Source: Cardinium hertigii_C (GTDB lineage Bacteria > Bacteroidota > Bacteroidia > Cytophagales > Amoebophilaceae). From it: a DNA stretch of 37,155 bases. Position numbers and translations under genes: made by a program. Below are positions 1 through 8,123 of this stretch, piece after piece. The stretch covers positions 1 through 37,155 of the forward strand of contig NZ_JBOZWW010000002.1 in NCBI RefSeq assembly GCF_050864855.1, read 5' to 3'. The first letter of the stretch is position 1. The number at the start of each line of letters is the position of its first letter. Below the pieces are notes generated by a model. The model was not told where the DNA came from. It saw only the letters and a list, made by a program, of their open reading frames with translations, and searched no databases.

Positions 1-82
1 TAAAACCCATACGCAACATGTTATGGAATCTATAGCCTATAATTTATATAGAGCTCCAAATATCATTTTAAAGGGTTTTTAG
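1..82 (+). CDS. 3' end of an unidentified gene entering from the left, possibly a transposase
   Basis: Frame 2 is open from the left edge to a TAG at 80-82 and reads as a plausible protein tail, containing HVMESIAYNLYRAPNIIL and ending LKGF. The composition looks like real protein rather than translated AT-rich spacer. The 'ESIAYNLYRAP' pattern resembles the C-terminal ends of some DDE transposases of the IS4/IS5 type, but 26 residues are too few to name a family. The start lies outside the window. It could equally be the end of an already degraded IS copy, since the following 800 bases also hold decayed sequence. Confidence 0.35.
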   Translation, partial: KTHTQHVMESIAYNLYRAPNIILKGF

Positions 83-215
83 GGGGATGGTATATCTAAA
101 ATATACAAATATTAACTTGAAAATCAATAAATAATGAAATTTATGCATCCTTAACCATAAAAACTACAAAAAATACAACTACAACCTTATCAAAAATTAT
201 AATAACTATCTATAA

Positions 216-371
216 CAACGGTCTCGACATACTGTTTTAGAGGGGTTGGAGAAAACTGTAAATGAGGCAGGTAAATGTCGCCCCACAGATGCAGATAAAT
301 GTCGCCCCACAGATGAGATTAAAAAAATTATCGAGTTAGTGAAAAAAAAATTCAAAAATTCAAATGGATAA
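216..371 (+). pseudogene. short degraded frame with a duplicated octapeptide
   Basis: The frame is open from just after a TAA at 213-215 to a TAA at 369-371. It encodes about 51 residues ending in a lysine-rich helix-like tail (IKKIIELVKKKF). There is no ATG. A TTG at 246 would give 41 residues. The segment KCRPTDAD is followed directly by KCRPTDEI, an eight-residue duplication that keeps the reading frame. The in-frame repeat and the charged amphipathic tail suggest the C-terminal remnant of a repeat protein. No family is recognised and the gene, if any, is broken at its 5' end. Confidence 0.25.
272..315 (+). repeat. 24-bp tandem duplication (two copies)
   Basis: The 20-base core taaatgtcgccccacagatg occurs at 272-291 and again at 296-315, giving a repeat period of 24 bp, which is eight codons. 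The repeat is much richer in C and G than the surrounding DNA. It sits inside the open frame at 216-371. Confidence 0.8.
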
Positions 372-420
372 GCGTTAGGGCTTAGGGATAAATGGTACGT
401 TTGTATCTATATATGGGTTT

Positions 421-597
421 TGTCGTGTTTGTTTTTATTTTTGTATAACTGTATGAAAAAAAACACATTGTATTATTTTTGTAGTTTTTAAGTGCATCAT
501 TTATAAAAAATATATATGTATGATAAAAAATGTCCTAAATATTAGGAAAAAGTCATATGCAAAATACATTGTTAAACAGATAAAAACAAACGCGACA
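421..597. repeat. 177-bp segment bounded by an 18-bp inverted repeat; possible MITE-like element
   Basis: The sequence tgtcgtgtttgtttttat at 421-438 is the reverse complement of 580-597 with one mismatch. The interior is very AT-rich and holds a small hairpin (tcctaa/ttagga arms around 534-548). No coding sequence was found inside, and no clear target-site duplication flanks it. Apart from this segment, nothing else recognisable was found between 372 and 905. Confidence 0.4.
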
Positions 598-905
598 GCA
601 ACCTGTATAAATTCTTGATCAAAGATTAAGTATGAAGGTTCAGTATAAAGGCCGTAAAAATAATTTGTAAAAAATCAAAATTATATAGAAGATTATATGA
701 GATTTTTGGTAAGTTGTTCAACTTATCGATAATCCCACATGGATCTTTTGTTTGAACCATGTAAATTATTTTTTGTTATTTTGTGCTAATGTTTCAGTCG
801 GCCATACTAAATTTTCTAATCTTATTTTTACCATTGTATCTCTTTATATTAAATCAATAAAACTATACTTTACAGAAACGTAACTACTTTTTTTGTCTAA
901 TTTTT

Positions 906-3692
906 TCAGGCTACTACATCCCTTTGACAAATGCGCACGTATGGGCAATAGGCACATATTTCAATATCTTGTGTTTGTACAAAAGGTATAGCAGGATTAA
1001 AAATTTCCACAAGCAACGCCTTTAATCCCTCTTCAAATGGCTCTGCATATTCCATAATATCTTCTATCTGTTGATACTTTTTACTATTATCTGATTGTTG
1101 AATGAATATACCAGGCTTATAATCAGCTAGAAAAAGAGACGGAATATGCATCAAATAAGGCATAACTTGTTCCGAACCATGCATTCCATATAGTGATTTA
1201 AAAAGCCAGGCGTATAAAAAAACTTGAAATATAGCTTTATTTTTTTTAACCTGAGCAGGATCAAATAAGCTAGCTATACTGGCTATTCTATAATTGGATA
1301 AGCCTGTTTTATAGTCTATAATACGAATTACGTGGTTTGATGTATCTATGCGATCTATCACACCACTTAACCAAACTTTGCGCACTATATCTAGGTTAAA
1401 CAGGATAGGTTGCTTAATGGCTGCTTCAACGCCCAAAATAGTAAATGGCGCATCAGCATGATCTAAGTCCAACATACGCATTAAGAGCTTTTCTAGTAGT
1501 GCATGGAGTAACATAGGTGCACTTAGTTCAGTCCGTTGTGCAGCAATCGCTTCTTTTAGCTTTATTTTTATATTTGACGCCAGTTGCATAACCATTTTTT
1601 TATCCATATGTACACCTACAAAAGGTTGGTAACAGCTTGCCATAACACGATGAAACAATGTACCCAACTGTACAGCCTCTGCACCCTCTTTAGGCCATAC
1701 GCGCTGCTTTAGTTGAAGCAAATAGATAAAATAAAATTGAAGTGGACAAGATAAATAAGCAATTAATGCAGAAGGGGTTAAACTAGAGGCAGCTGCTGAT
1801 GACTCTTTGACTAGAAACCTATTTAATAACTGCATTACTGCATCATCTTTTTGAATAGATATCACAGGAACTGCTCTCGTGGGCAGATGGATAGCACGAT
1901 CAGATGGTATAATATTTAATGTACTATCAAAGGTCAACTGCATTAAGAGTCGATTCATTTCACTAGAAGTATCTAAACTATTTTTTTGGACATAATAACA
2001 ATAGATATTTTGGGCACGCTGCAATAATCTATAAAATCCATAAGCTGTGCTGTTTTCTGCTACTTTATCTAAAAAGGGTAGTCCAAGGGTATAACGCAAA
2101 TCATACGGTATAAAAGAATCATAGTGCATCGGTTTAGGAAACGACCCTTCGTTCATATTCAGAAAAAAAATATGTTCAAAATCTAAATTATAGGATGTAG
2201 CAACTTCTACAACGTAGAGTCCTGTTATAGGATGATGTTGATGAAAACAGATTTTACTTTCTTTTACACGATTTAATAAAAAAGCAACAGAACAGCTATC
2301 CATTTCTACTGCTAGGCCATCAATATATTCCAGTAGATGCGTTAGTGCGCTTTTATTCAGGGCTAAGAAGAGGTCATCTGTTTCTATAAAACAGTCATCT
2401 ATATAGGCTAACCCTTCCTTAAGGTAAGACAAAAGGTCTTTATGCGCCTTGTTCAACCATAGGTCAAAGGATCCAGACTGATCAGATCCATCCTTTGAAA
2501 AAACATGGTCTATAGCCCGCCCCGATTGCGTCATATCTTGTACAAATGGATTACATAACGCCAAAAGTTTAACTATATAGATATCGAGCTGATTCCCTTC
2601 CATAGTAGCTTCCCAAAGCTGTACCAAGTGGCCTAATAAGGTATATACAACGGTAGCGCTAAATGGGTACTCCAATTTGCAATGTAAGGGAATAGATAGC
2701 TTAGAAAGCTGATCTAACAAAGGTATAAGTAAATCGTTACCACTTATTACTACGGCAGTTTGGTTGGCTGGGAACTTGGGTAGACCCTTATTGGTTTTTT
2801 CTTCTAAAGCTTCTACTACTGCTTGGACTTGTGCGACCATACTAGAGGTTTCTATGAGCCAAACTTTTTTACCAGGATCATTCAAATAAGTAGCAGTTGG
2901 AAAATTGTTCTGAAACCATTTTTTTGCTCTATGCTGGCGGAGATAATGGCCCGCTATGTTATTGGAATGGTCTAAATAATGGGTGTCAACATCCCAAAAA
3001 AAAGTGGTAAAAGCGATTGCCCTACATTGCTGCATAAACTGCTCTTCAACAGCTGTTAATAGATTAAATCCAATAAAAATAAGTTCCTGATAAGTAGCGA
3101 TTAACTGGGGTAATGGTCGTGCCATACTATGGCATAAGCCTTCATATCCTTCTTGTTTTTCTATTAAACCTTCCCTAAAGGATTGATACAACAGAGGAAA
3201 TTGCTGCCCAACAATAAGCGCTGCTTCTTGTTGAAATAGTGATAAGGGGCTAGACTTTTGAAGCGAGCCCAATAGATTCTGGTCTACAAAAGCATCGATG
3301 GTCTTTTTTTTTTGCTGGATGAAGGATGCATACAACGCATTAGCATTTAAAAGATGGGTATCTATACCATTAAAATCTTGCAAAAGGGTAAGCCCCCAAC
3401 CATAGAATTGCTCAAAAGATTCTTTCCTATTTAAAACCTGTTCGACTAATCTATGTAGCCTACTGAGCAAGGTTAAAGTAGGTAGTAGCTTGATGCTACT
3501 ATGCATCATGATCAACTGATGCAAGGTTAAACACGTAACACTTTTTTGTTCGCTTTTTTTATTGAATAAAGATAGAAAATAATCAATAGATAGTTGGGTA
3601 GGAAATATCAAAAGTGATTGGTGATGCCTATTGGACCGATGCAAATGGTGGATGACTTGTGCTAAAAAAGGTTGATGGGTTAGGGTTTTCAT
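906..3692 (-). CDS. AddB-like PD-(D/E)XK nuclease family protein (inactivated superfamily I helicase plus nuclease)
   Basis: The 928-residue protein matches the large Bacteroidota family that combines a degenerate UvrD/AddB-type helicase region with a C-terminal RecB-type nuclease. No Walker A motif is visible near the N-terminus, where AddB has one, so the helicase half is probably structural or recognition-only. The nuclease shows GTLFHRVMA (histidine motif), then GVIDRID, then IDYKTG, the usual active-site order. Cysteines in LSCPLQFYF plus C913, C916 and C922 (C-x2-C-x5-C at the extreme C-terminus) match the AddB pattern that holds a [4Fe-4S] cluster. The role is likely DNA double-strand-break end processing, normally with an AddA/RecB-like helicase partner that is not in this window. 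The ATG start is clear. The HHH gene lies 72 bp upstream on the same strand. Confidence 0.8.
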   Translation of the reverse strand: MKTLTHQPFLAQVIHHLHRSNRHHQSLLIFPTQLSIDYFLSLFNKKSEQKSVTCLTLHQLIMMHSSIKLLPTLTLLSRLHRLVEQVLNRKESFEQFYGWGLTLLQDFNGIDTHLLNANALYASFIQQKKKTIDAFVDQNLLGSLQKSSPLSLFQQEAALIVGQQFPLLYQSFREGLIEKQEGYEGLCHSMARPLPQLIATYQELIFIGFNLLTAVEEQFMQQCRAIAFTTFFWDVDTHYLDHSNNIAGHYLRQHRAKKWFQNNFPTATYLNDPGKKVWLIETSSMVAQVQAVVEALEEKTNKGLPKFPANQTAVVISGNDLLIPLLDQLSKLSIPLHCKLEYPFSATVVYTLLGHLVQLWEATMEGNQLDIYIVKLLALCNPFVQDMTQSGRAIDHVFSKDGSDQSGSFDLWLNKAHKDLLSYLKEGLAYIDDCFIETDDLFLALNKSALTHLLEYIDGLAVEMDSCSVAFLLNRVKESKICFHQHHPITGLYVVEVATSYNLDFEHIFFLNMNEGSFPKPMHYDSFIPYDLRYTLGLPFLDKVAENSTAYGFYRLLQRAQNIYCYYVQKNSLDTSSEMNRLLMQLTFDSTLNIIPSDRAIHLPTRAVPVISIQKDDAVMQLLNRFLVKESSAAASSLTPSALIAYLSCPLQFYFIYLLQLKQRVWPKEGAEAVQLGTLFHRVMASCYQPFVGVHMDKKMVMQLASNIKIKLKEAIAAQRTELSAPMLLHALLEKLLMRMLDLDHADAPFTILGVEAAIKQPILFNLDIVRKVWLSGVIDRIDTSNHVIRIIDYKTGLSNYRIASIASLFDPAQVKKNKAIFQVFLYAWLFKSLYGMHGSEQVMPYLMHIPSLFLADYKPGIFIQQSDNSKKYQQIEDIMEYAEPFEEGLKALLVEIFNPAIPFVQTQDIEICAYCPYVRICQRDVVA

Positions 3693-3764
3693 AGCTTTTA
3701 TCTCGTATAAAATTGATTTCTATTAGTGCTTCCTGTTACCTACAATTTTAAATAGTATACTGGA

Positions 3765-5798
3765 TTAAAAGTTTATTAGCATTTGGATGGTGCCATTGTG
3801 CTTACTGCTAATGGGTAGACATTTATGTACTGATTCTTTTTTATTCATATTATCAAATAAATATACAAAAGTATATTGCATCTCTAGGCGAACTATGTCA
3901 ATAGGCTTCCAACAAACCAACCAAGTAGTAGCCATACCATTGCCACAATAGGCACGAAACTGTGTACCACTATATAATGGATTGGGTAAATAAAAATATA
4001 ATCTAGTGCTGTAGTTTTGGGTTTTAAACAAGATTGCTTTGCAGGTAAATTGCCATTTATTTTTTTTCCATTTTTGTCTGCTGGATAGCGCATAGCCATG
4101 ATGGGGTTCTTCTAAAAAAGTATAATGGGTATATTGTACTTCCAAATCGCTCCACCAATAATGGGTAAGCTTGTGGTCTACCCTACACTTAAAACTATTT
4201 TGGATCGCTCGCTGAACTGCTATGCCACCTGAACGATCTCCTGCTTTAGGCTTATTGCGCGGATGGTGATATAGCTTATACCGTACCAGAAATATCGTTG
4301 AGCGATTCAATGCATAATTAGAACGCGTAGTAAAACAATGGCCAATACTGGCTACTTTTAGCTGTGGCTTAGGGCACAATATAGTAAAAAAGTGACTACT
4401 GGTTGTAAGTTTCCAGTTAGATAAAGGGGTAAACTGTAAACACAGATACCCTCCTTTTTCATTTCCGTGGTCTGTGCTATAATGTTTAAAAGCATTGCCA
4501 TAGGGTGTGTACCATCCTTTCCCATAGTAATACAATGTACCAGAAAGATCTATATAACGGGAAAAACTTATAATACATCCTATAATCAAGGCTTTTGATT
4601 TTTTAGAGCTAAGTGTATTTGGAAAAGTAAGCCCTAGTTCTCCAAATCCTATGCAGTTTTTCCATAGCAAACGATAGAATACACTAAGCCCAAGTTGGTT
4701 TTGCAATAAATAGGAAACAGCGGCTTCGTCTTTTAGCATAACCGGTATATCGTAATAGTTATAAATCAGATTCATCCCTACCTCTGTTTGGTGCCTATCA
4801 TACTCCTTCCGTATGGTACACCCAAGGACCTGTTCATTGACCACACCTTTTTTTGATAAGTTATAGGTGGTATCATACTTACCGATGCAATCTATCCGAT
4901 GGGTATAACACTGCTGTTGGCCATTTAATGGTAGGGCAGCATCTAAGTTATGGTTGGCATAGAATCCCGTTAGCTCCACCATGGCTACATCAGATGTGAT
5001 GGCTACACCCCGTAATCCAACACGTCTAATGCCCTTATAGGGACGAATACCGATATGATTGGAACGGATGACCGAACCAATCGCATCTCCTTTATGGGTA
5101 TAGCCTGCACTTAATAGCAAGCCCTGTCCATATCCTACCTGGTAATTACCAATCACCATTCTTTTTATATACTTTTTATGGTTTACCATTACAAAGATGG
5201 ACCATAGGTTAAATCCATAACGATAGGTAGCATGGTCCCAACAAAAAGATTCCCCTGCTTGTTTTCTAGCGGTGATACCCCATGTTATATCATTTTGATG
5301 ATCAAATAAAAATTGAACAGTATAGCCATCTAAATTGCCTAAGGTTGAAGACTGGCTAAAATCTCTTGAGCGGAATGCAGGCATGTAACGCAATAAAAAA
5401 TAGTTGGATTTACTTGTATTGCTTTTAAAAGAATGATAGGGTAAATGGTAGGTTTCTGCTACATAGACAAAAGGCAATAGCAATGCTATAGTAGTCAAAT
5501 CAAAGTCAGGAATAGCCTGTAGTTCGTATTTGGAATACAATGGCCCTGTAGTCGCTACATGGTTAAAATAACTTTTAATTTGATTTTTAGATAAAATACC
5601 TAATTCATCTAATGATGCTTCGGTTGCCTTATTTAAGTCTAATGGGGCAGCATAGGCTTCTTGGAGTCTTTCTTTGATTGATTCAAAATCTGCTTCTTCC
5701 GTAAAATTTTGCCGCTGGTAGATTGCCTTCACATAATCATCAAAAGCAAGCAAATGGCCTAATGATGAGGCAAAAGTTATAGAAACCTTATGCACCAA
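3765..5798 (-). CDS. helix-hairpin-helix outer-membrane-type protein
   Basis: Residues about 52-110 hold helix-hairpin-helix motifs beginning LDLNKATEASLDELGIL and followed by a second unit near YSKYELQAIPDF. The remaining roughly 550 residues are rich in alternating aromatic and polar stretches typical of a beta-barrel. This architecture matches an uncharacterised Bacteroidota family of HHH-domain outer-membrane proteins, and no specific function is established. The start used here is a TTG immediately followed by GTG. The frame stays open upstream to 5849 and there encodes SQKFKACVGTLFFFILL, which looks like a signal peptide. The true N-terminus is therefore probably at the ATA codon 5849-5847, or the original ATG has been mutated. 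The protein would be exported to the envelope. Confidence 0.7.
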   Translation of the reverse strand: MVHKVSITFASSLGHLLAFDDYVKAIYQRQNFTEEADFESIKERLQEAYAAPLDLNKATEASLDELGILSKNQIKSYFNHVATTGPLYSKYELQAIPDFDLTTIALLLPFVYVAETYHLPYHSFKSNTSKSNYFLLRYMPAFRSRDFSQSSTLGNLDGYTVQFLFDHQNDITWGITARKQAGESFCWDHATYRYGFNLWSIFVMVNHKKYIKRMVIGNYQVGYGQGLLLSAGYTHKGDAIGSVIRSNHIGIRPYKGIRRVGLRGVAITSDVAMVELTGFYANHNLDAALPLNGQQQCYTHRIDCIGKYDTTYNLSKKGVVNEQVLGCTIRKEYDRHQTEVGMNLIYNYYDIPVMLKDEAAVSYLLQNQLGLSVFYRLLWKNCIGFGELGLTFPNTLSSKKSKALIIGCIISFSRYIDLSGTLYYYGKGWYTPYGNAFKHYSTDHGNEKGGYLCLQFTPLSNWKLTTSSHFFTILCPKPQLKVASIGHCFTTRSNYALNRSTIFLVRYKLYHHPRNKPKAGDRSGGIAVQRAIQNSFKCRVDHKLTHYWWSDLEVQYTHYTFLEEPHHGYALSSRQKWKKNKWQFTCKAILFKTQNYSTRLYFYLPNPLYSGTQFRAYCGNGMATTWLVCWKPIDIVRLEMQYTFVYLFDNMNKKESVHKCLPISSKHNGTIQMLINF

Positions 5799-5955
5799 TA
5801 GAATAAAAAAAAATAAAGTACCTACGCATGCTTTAAATTTTTGACTTATGTGGTATTACTATACTACCTGAACGCTGGATTAGATGTTAATTTTTTTCCT
5901 TGAAATCAGCGCTTTTTTATTGTACATGTAGGGCATTGAAAAGCACCCCCGAACA

Positions 5956-6230
5956 ACCAAAGGAGCCAATTATAAATGTAGAAAAATTAATAGACATATA
6001 TTATATCGTAGATGGATTTCTAATACAATTTATCCATTTATCACGCTTTGGGATAGATGCATAGCTTCTATAGCGTCTATGGTTGATTGGTAGTAATTTA
6101 GATAGACCAACTGAATGGATGCTACGTTATATAAATTTTTATACTAAAAAAAATAAAATTTTTTTTAAATTCATTAACAGTATAATATATTTCGACTGGT
6201 TTTGATACATTTATAATTGGCTCCTTTGGT
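5956..6230. mobile_element. IS982-derived MITE with 25-bp perfect terminal inverted repeats
   Basis: Positions 5956-5980 (beginning accaaaggagcc) are the exact reverse complement of 6206-6230, enclosing a 275-bp element. Just inside the left repeat, the plus strand encodes KLIDIYYIVDGFLIQF, followed by a stop. This corresponds to KLVEIYYAIDEFLIKF in the IS982-like remnant near 34.45 kb and to the N-terminus of IS982-family transposases. The element therefore looks like an internally deleted IS982-type transposon that can only move in trans. An 'ACC' outer end is consistent with that family. No clear target duplication is seen. It fills most of the 535-bp gap between the HHH gene and miaA and ends 103 bp before the miaA start. 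The rest of the gap holds a 12-bp palindrome (6285-6296) and nothing else recognised. Confidence 0.7.
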
Positions 6231-6333
6231 AATTTGTTGTTTTGCATTTCCAAATTTAAAAGACAAAGGAGCTTTTTGAAGATACTTCTTAAGAAGCTAA
6301 TCCCGAATTGATATTATTTTATTTTTAACCCTA

Positions 6334-7308
6334 ATGACTTCAACGCATACCAAACACTTAATCGCTATAGTAGGCCCAACTGCTATAGGCAAGACCGCAT
6401 TATCCATTGAACTGGCTGAAACGCTGGAAACAGAGATTATATCTGTTGATGCCAGACAATTTTATCGTGATATGGTGATTGGTACCGCACAACCTACCCA
6501 AGCAGAAATGAGGGGCATTCCACACCATTTTTTATCTTTTTTACCCATTCAAGCCAATTATACAGCTGGACAATTTGCCCAAGAGGCATTACAAACGCTC
6601 GATAAACTTTTTATGCATCAAGATGTTGTAATCGCAACAGGTGGCTCTGGACTCTACCTAAAAGCACTCTGTGAAGGACTAGCCGAAATACCTACTCTTC
6701 CATCCAGTCTGCGTACCAACTTAAATAGTTCCTTAGCAGCAAAAGGACTCCCCTACCTGACCCAACTACTAGCGGAAAAAGACCCCACATACTATCGCAC
6801 AGTAGATCTTAACAATCCCCAAAGAGTTATCAGAGCATTAGAAGTGTGCCTGGGTACAGGCATACCTTACTCAACTTTACGCAAACAACAGACCCAAGCA
6901 ACAAGAAAATTTAATATTATAACGATAGGTCTAATCCAACCAAAAGCATTACTGCACAAACGGATCAACCTACGTGTAGATGCTATGATGGAACAAGGAT
7001 TGCTGGAAGAAGTTGAAAAACTATATCCTTACAAGGGAACCAATGCCTTGCAAACATTAGGCTATAAAGAATTATTCAACTATATGGAAGGTCAATCGAG
7101 CTTAGCAGAAGCCATAGACCAGATTAAAATAAACACGAAAAAATATGCAAAAAAACAGATGACGTGGTTTAAAAAAACCAAAAACATAAGCTGGTTTACA
7201 CCCCATGACCTATCTAACCTACAAGCCCATATTGCTTCAATCATAGACCAGTCAGGATCATCTATTAGATCTACTGTAGTACTGGACAATGATTGTTGCA
7301 CAAAATAA
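6334..7308 (+). CDS. miaA: tRNA dimethylallyltransferase
   Basis: MiaA transfers a dimethylallyl group from DMAPP to N6 of adenosine 37 in tRNAs that read UNN codons, which stabilises codon-anticodon pairing. The 324-residue length is normal. The P-loop GPTAIGKT is at residues 14-21. The substrate-recognition segment reads SVDARQFYRDM (a DARQ variant of the usual DS-Q motif) and is followed by IGTAQPT. TGGSGLYLKAL is the conserved central motif. The ATG start follows a MITE-like element that may contribute upstream sequence. No clear terminator was seen before clpP, 118 bp downstream. Confidence 0.95.
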   Translation: MTSTHTKHLIAIVGPTAIGKTALSIELAETLETEIISVDARQFYRDMVIGTAQPTQAEMRGIPHHFLSFLPIQANYTAGQFAQEALQTLDKLFMHQDVVIATGGSGLYLKALCEGLAEIPTLPSSLRTNLNSSLAAKGLPYLTQLLAEKDPTYYRTVDLNNPQRVIRALEVCLGTGIPYSTLRKQQTQATRKFNIITIGLIQPKALLHKRINLRVDAMMEQGLLEEVEKLYPYKGTNALQTLGYKELFNYMEGQSSLAEAIDQIKINTKKYAKKQMTWFKKTKNISWFTPHDLSNLQAHIASIIDQSGSSIRSTVVLDNDCCTK

Positions 7309-7426
7309 CAGATAGGTTATTTGTTTAATATATTATTTTACACTAAATTTCAAAAAGGTTACTGATTTATTCTATACTATAGTAGTAAAAATAGGTAAAA
7401 AATGCATTTCACCTTCCATATTATTT

Positions 7427-8104
7427 ATGCCAGATCAAAAAGAATTTCAAAAATTTGCAGTTAAAAATGGCTATGCAACTGGTTCACAAATACATCATTA
7501 CGTATCAGATGTCGAAAACATGACACGGTCTGTTATTGAGCAACGTCCCGGTCACTTTAGAGAAGTAGATGTTTTTTCTAGATTGATTATGGACAGAATT
7601 ATTTTTCTTGGTACACAAGTAGATGATAACATTGCCAATGTGATTATTGCACAACTACTTTTTTTACAATCGGTCGATACAAAAAAAGACATTTTGCTTT
7701 ATATCAACAGTCCAGGAGGTACCGTATATTCAGGCTTAGGTATTTATGATACCATGCAGTATATTTTGCCTGACGTAGCGACCATTTGCACAGGCCTTGC
7801 CGCTTCTATGGCTGCAGTATTACTGGCAGGAGGTGCTAAAAATAAACGGTCTGCTTTGCCACATGCCAGGGTTATGATTCACCAACCTCTAGGAGGCTCT
7901 AAAGGCACAGCCGCTGACATGGAAATTACCATGCAGCAAATGATTGAAATTAAAAAAGATATTTATAACATTCTCTCCACTCATACAGGTCAAGATTATG
8001 CATCTGTCGAGCGTGATTCAGATAGAGATTATTGGATGCGTGCAAGCCAGGCTAAAGCATATGGAATTATTGATTCTGTATTAGAGCAAGAGAAAAAAAA
8101 TTAA
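7427..8104 (+). CDS. clpP: ATP-dependent Clp protease proteolytic subunit
   Basis: ClpP is the serine peptidase that forms the double-heptamer degradation chamber served by ClpX. The 225-residue protein shows the catalytic triad Ser127 (in GLAASMAAV), His152 (in MIHQPLGG) and Asp201 (in SDRDYWM). The 25 and 49 residue spacings are the same as in the E. coli enzyme. The strand motif YINSPGGTVYSGLGIYD is intact. The roughly 25 extra N-terminal residues could be a short propeptide or an unprocessed extension. clpX starts 19 bp downstream on the same strand, so the two are very likely co-transcribed. Confidence 0.97.
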   Translation: MPDQKEFQKFAVKNGYATGSQIHHYVSDVENMTRSVIEQRPGHFREVDVFSRLIMDRIIFLGTQVDDNIANVIIAQLLFLQSVDTKKDILLYINSPGGTVYSGLGIYDTMQYILPDVATICTGLAASMAAVLLAGGAKNKRSALPHARVMIHQPLGGSKGTAADMEITMQQMIEIKKDIYNILSTHTGQDYASVERDSDRDYWMRASQAKAYGIIDSVLEQEKKN

Positions 8105-8123
8105 TCATATAATTACTACTACT

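Noticed and set aside
6285..6296. perfect 12-bp palindrome cttcttaagaag before miaA
   Set aside because: Short AT-rich palindromes are expected by chance here. There is no loop and no T-tract, and no known operator matches.
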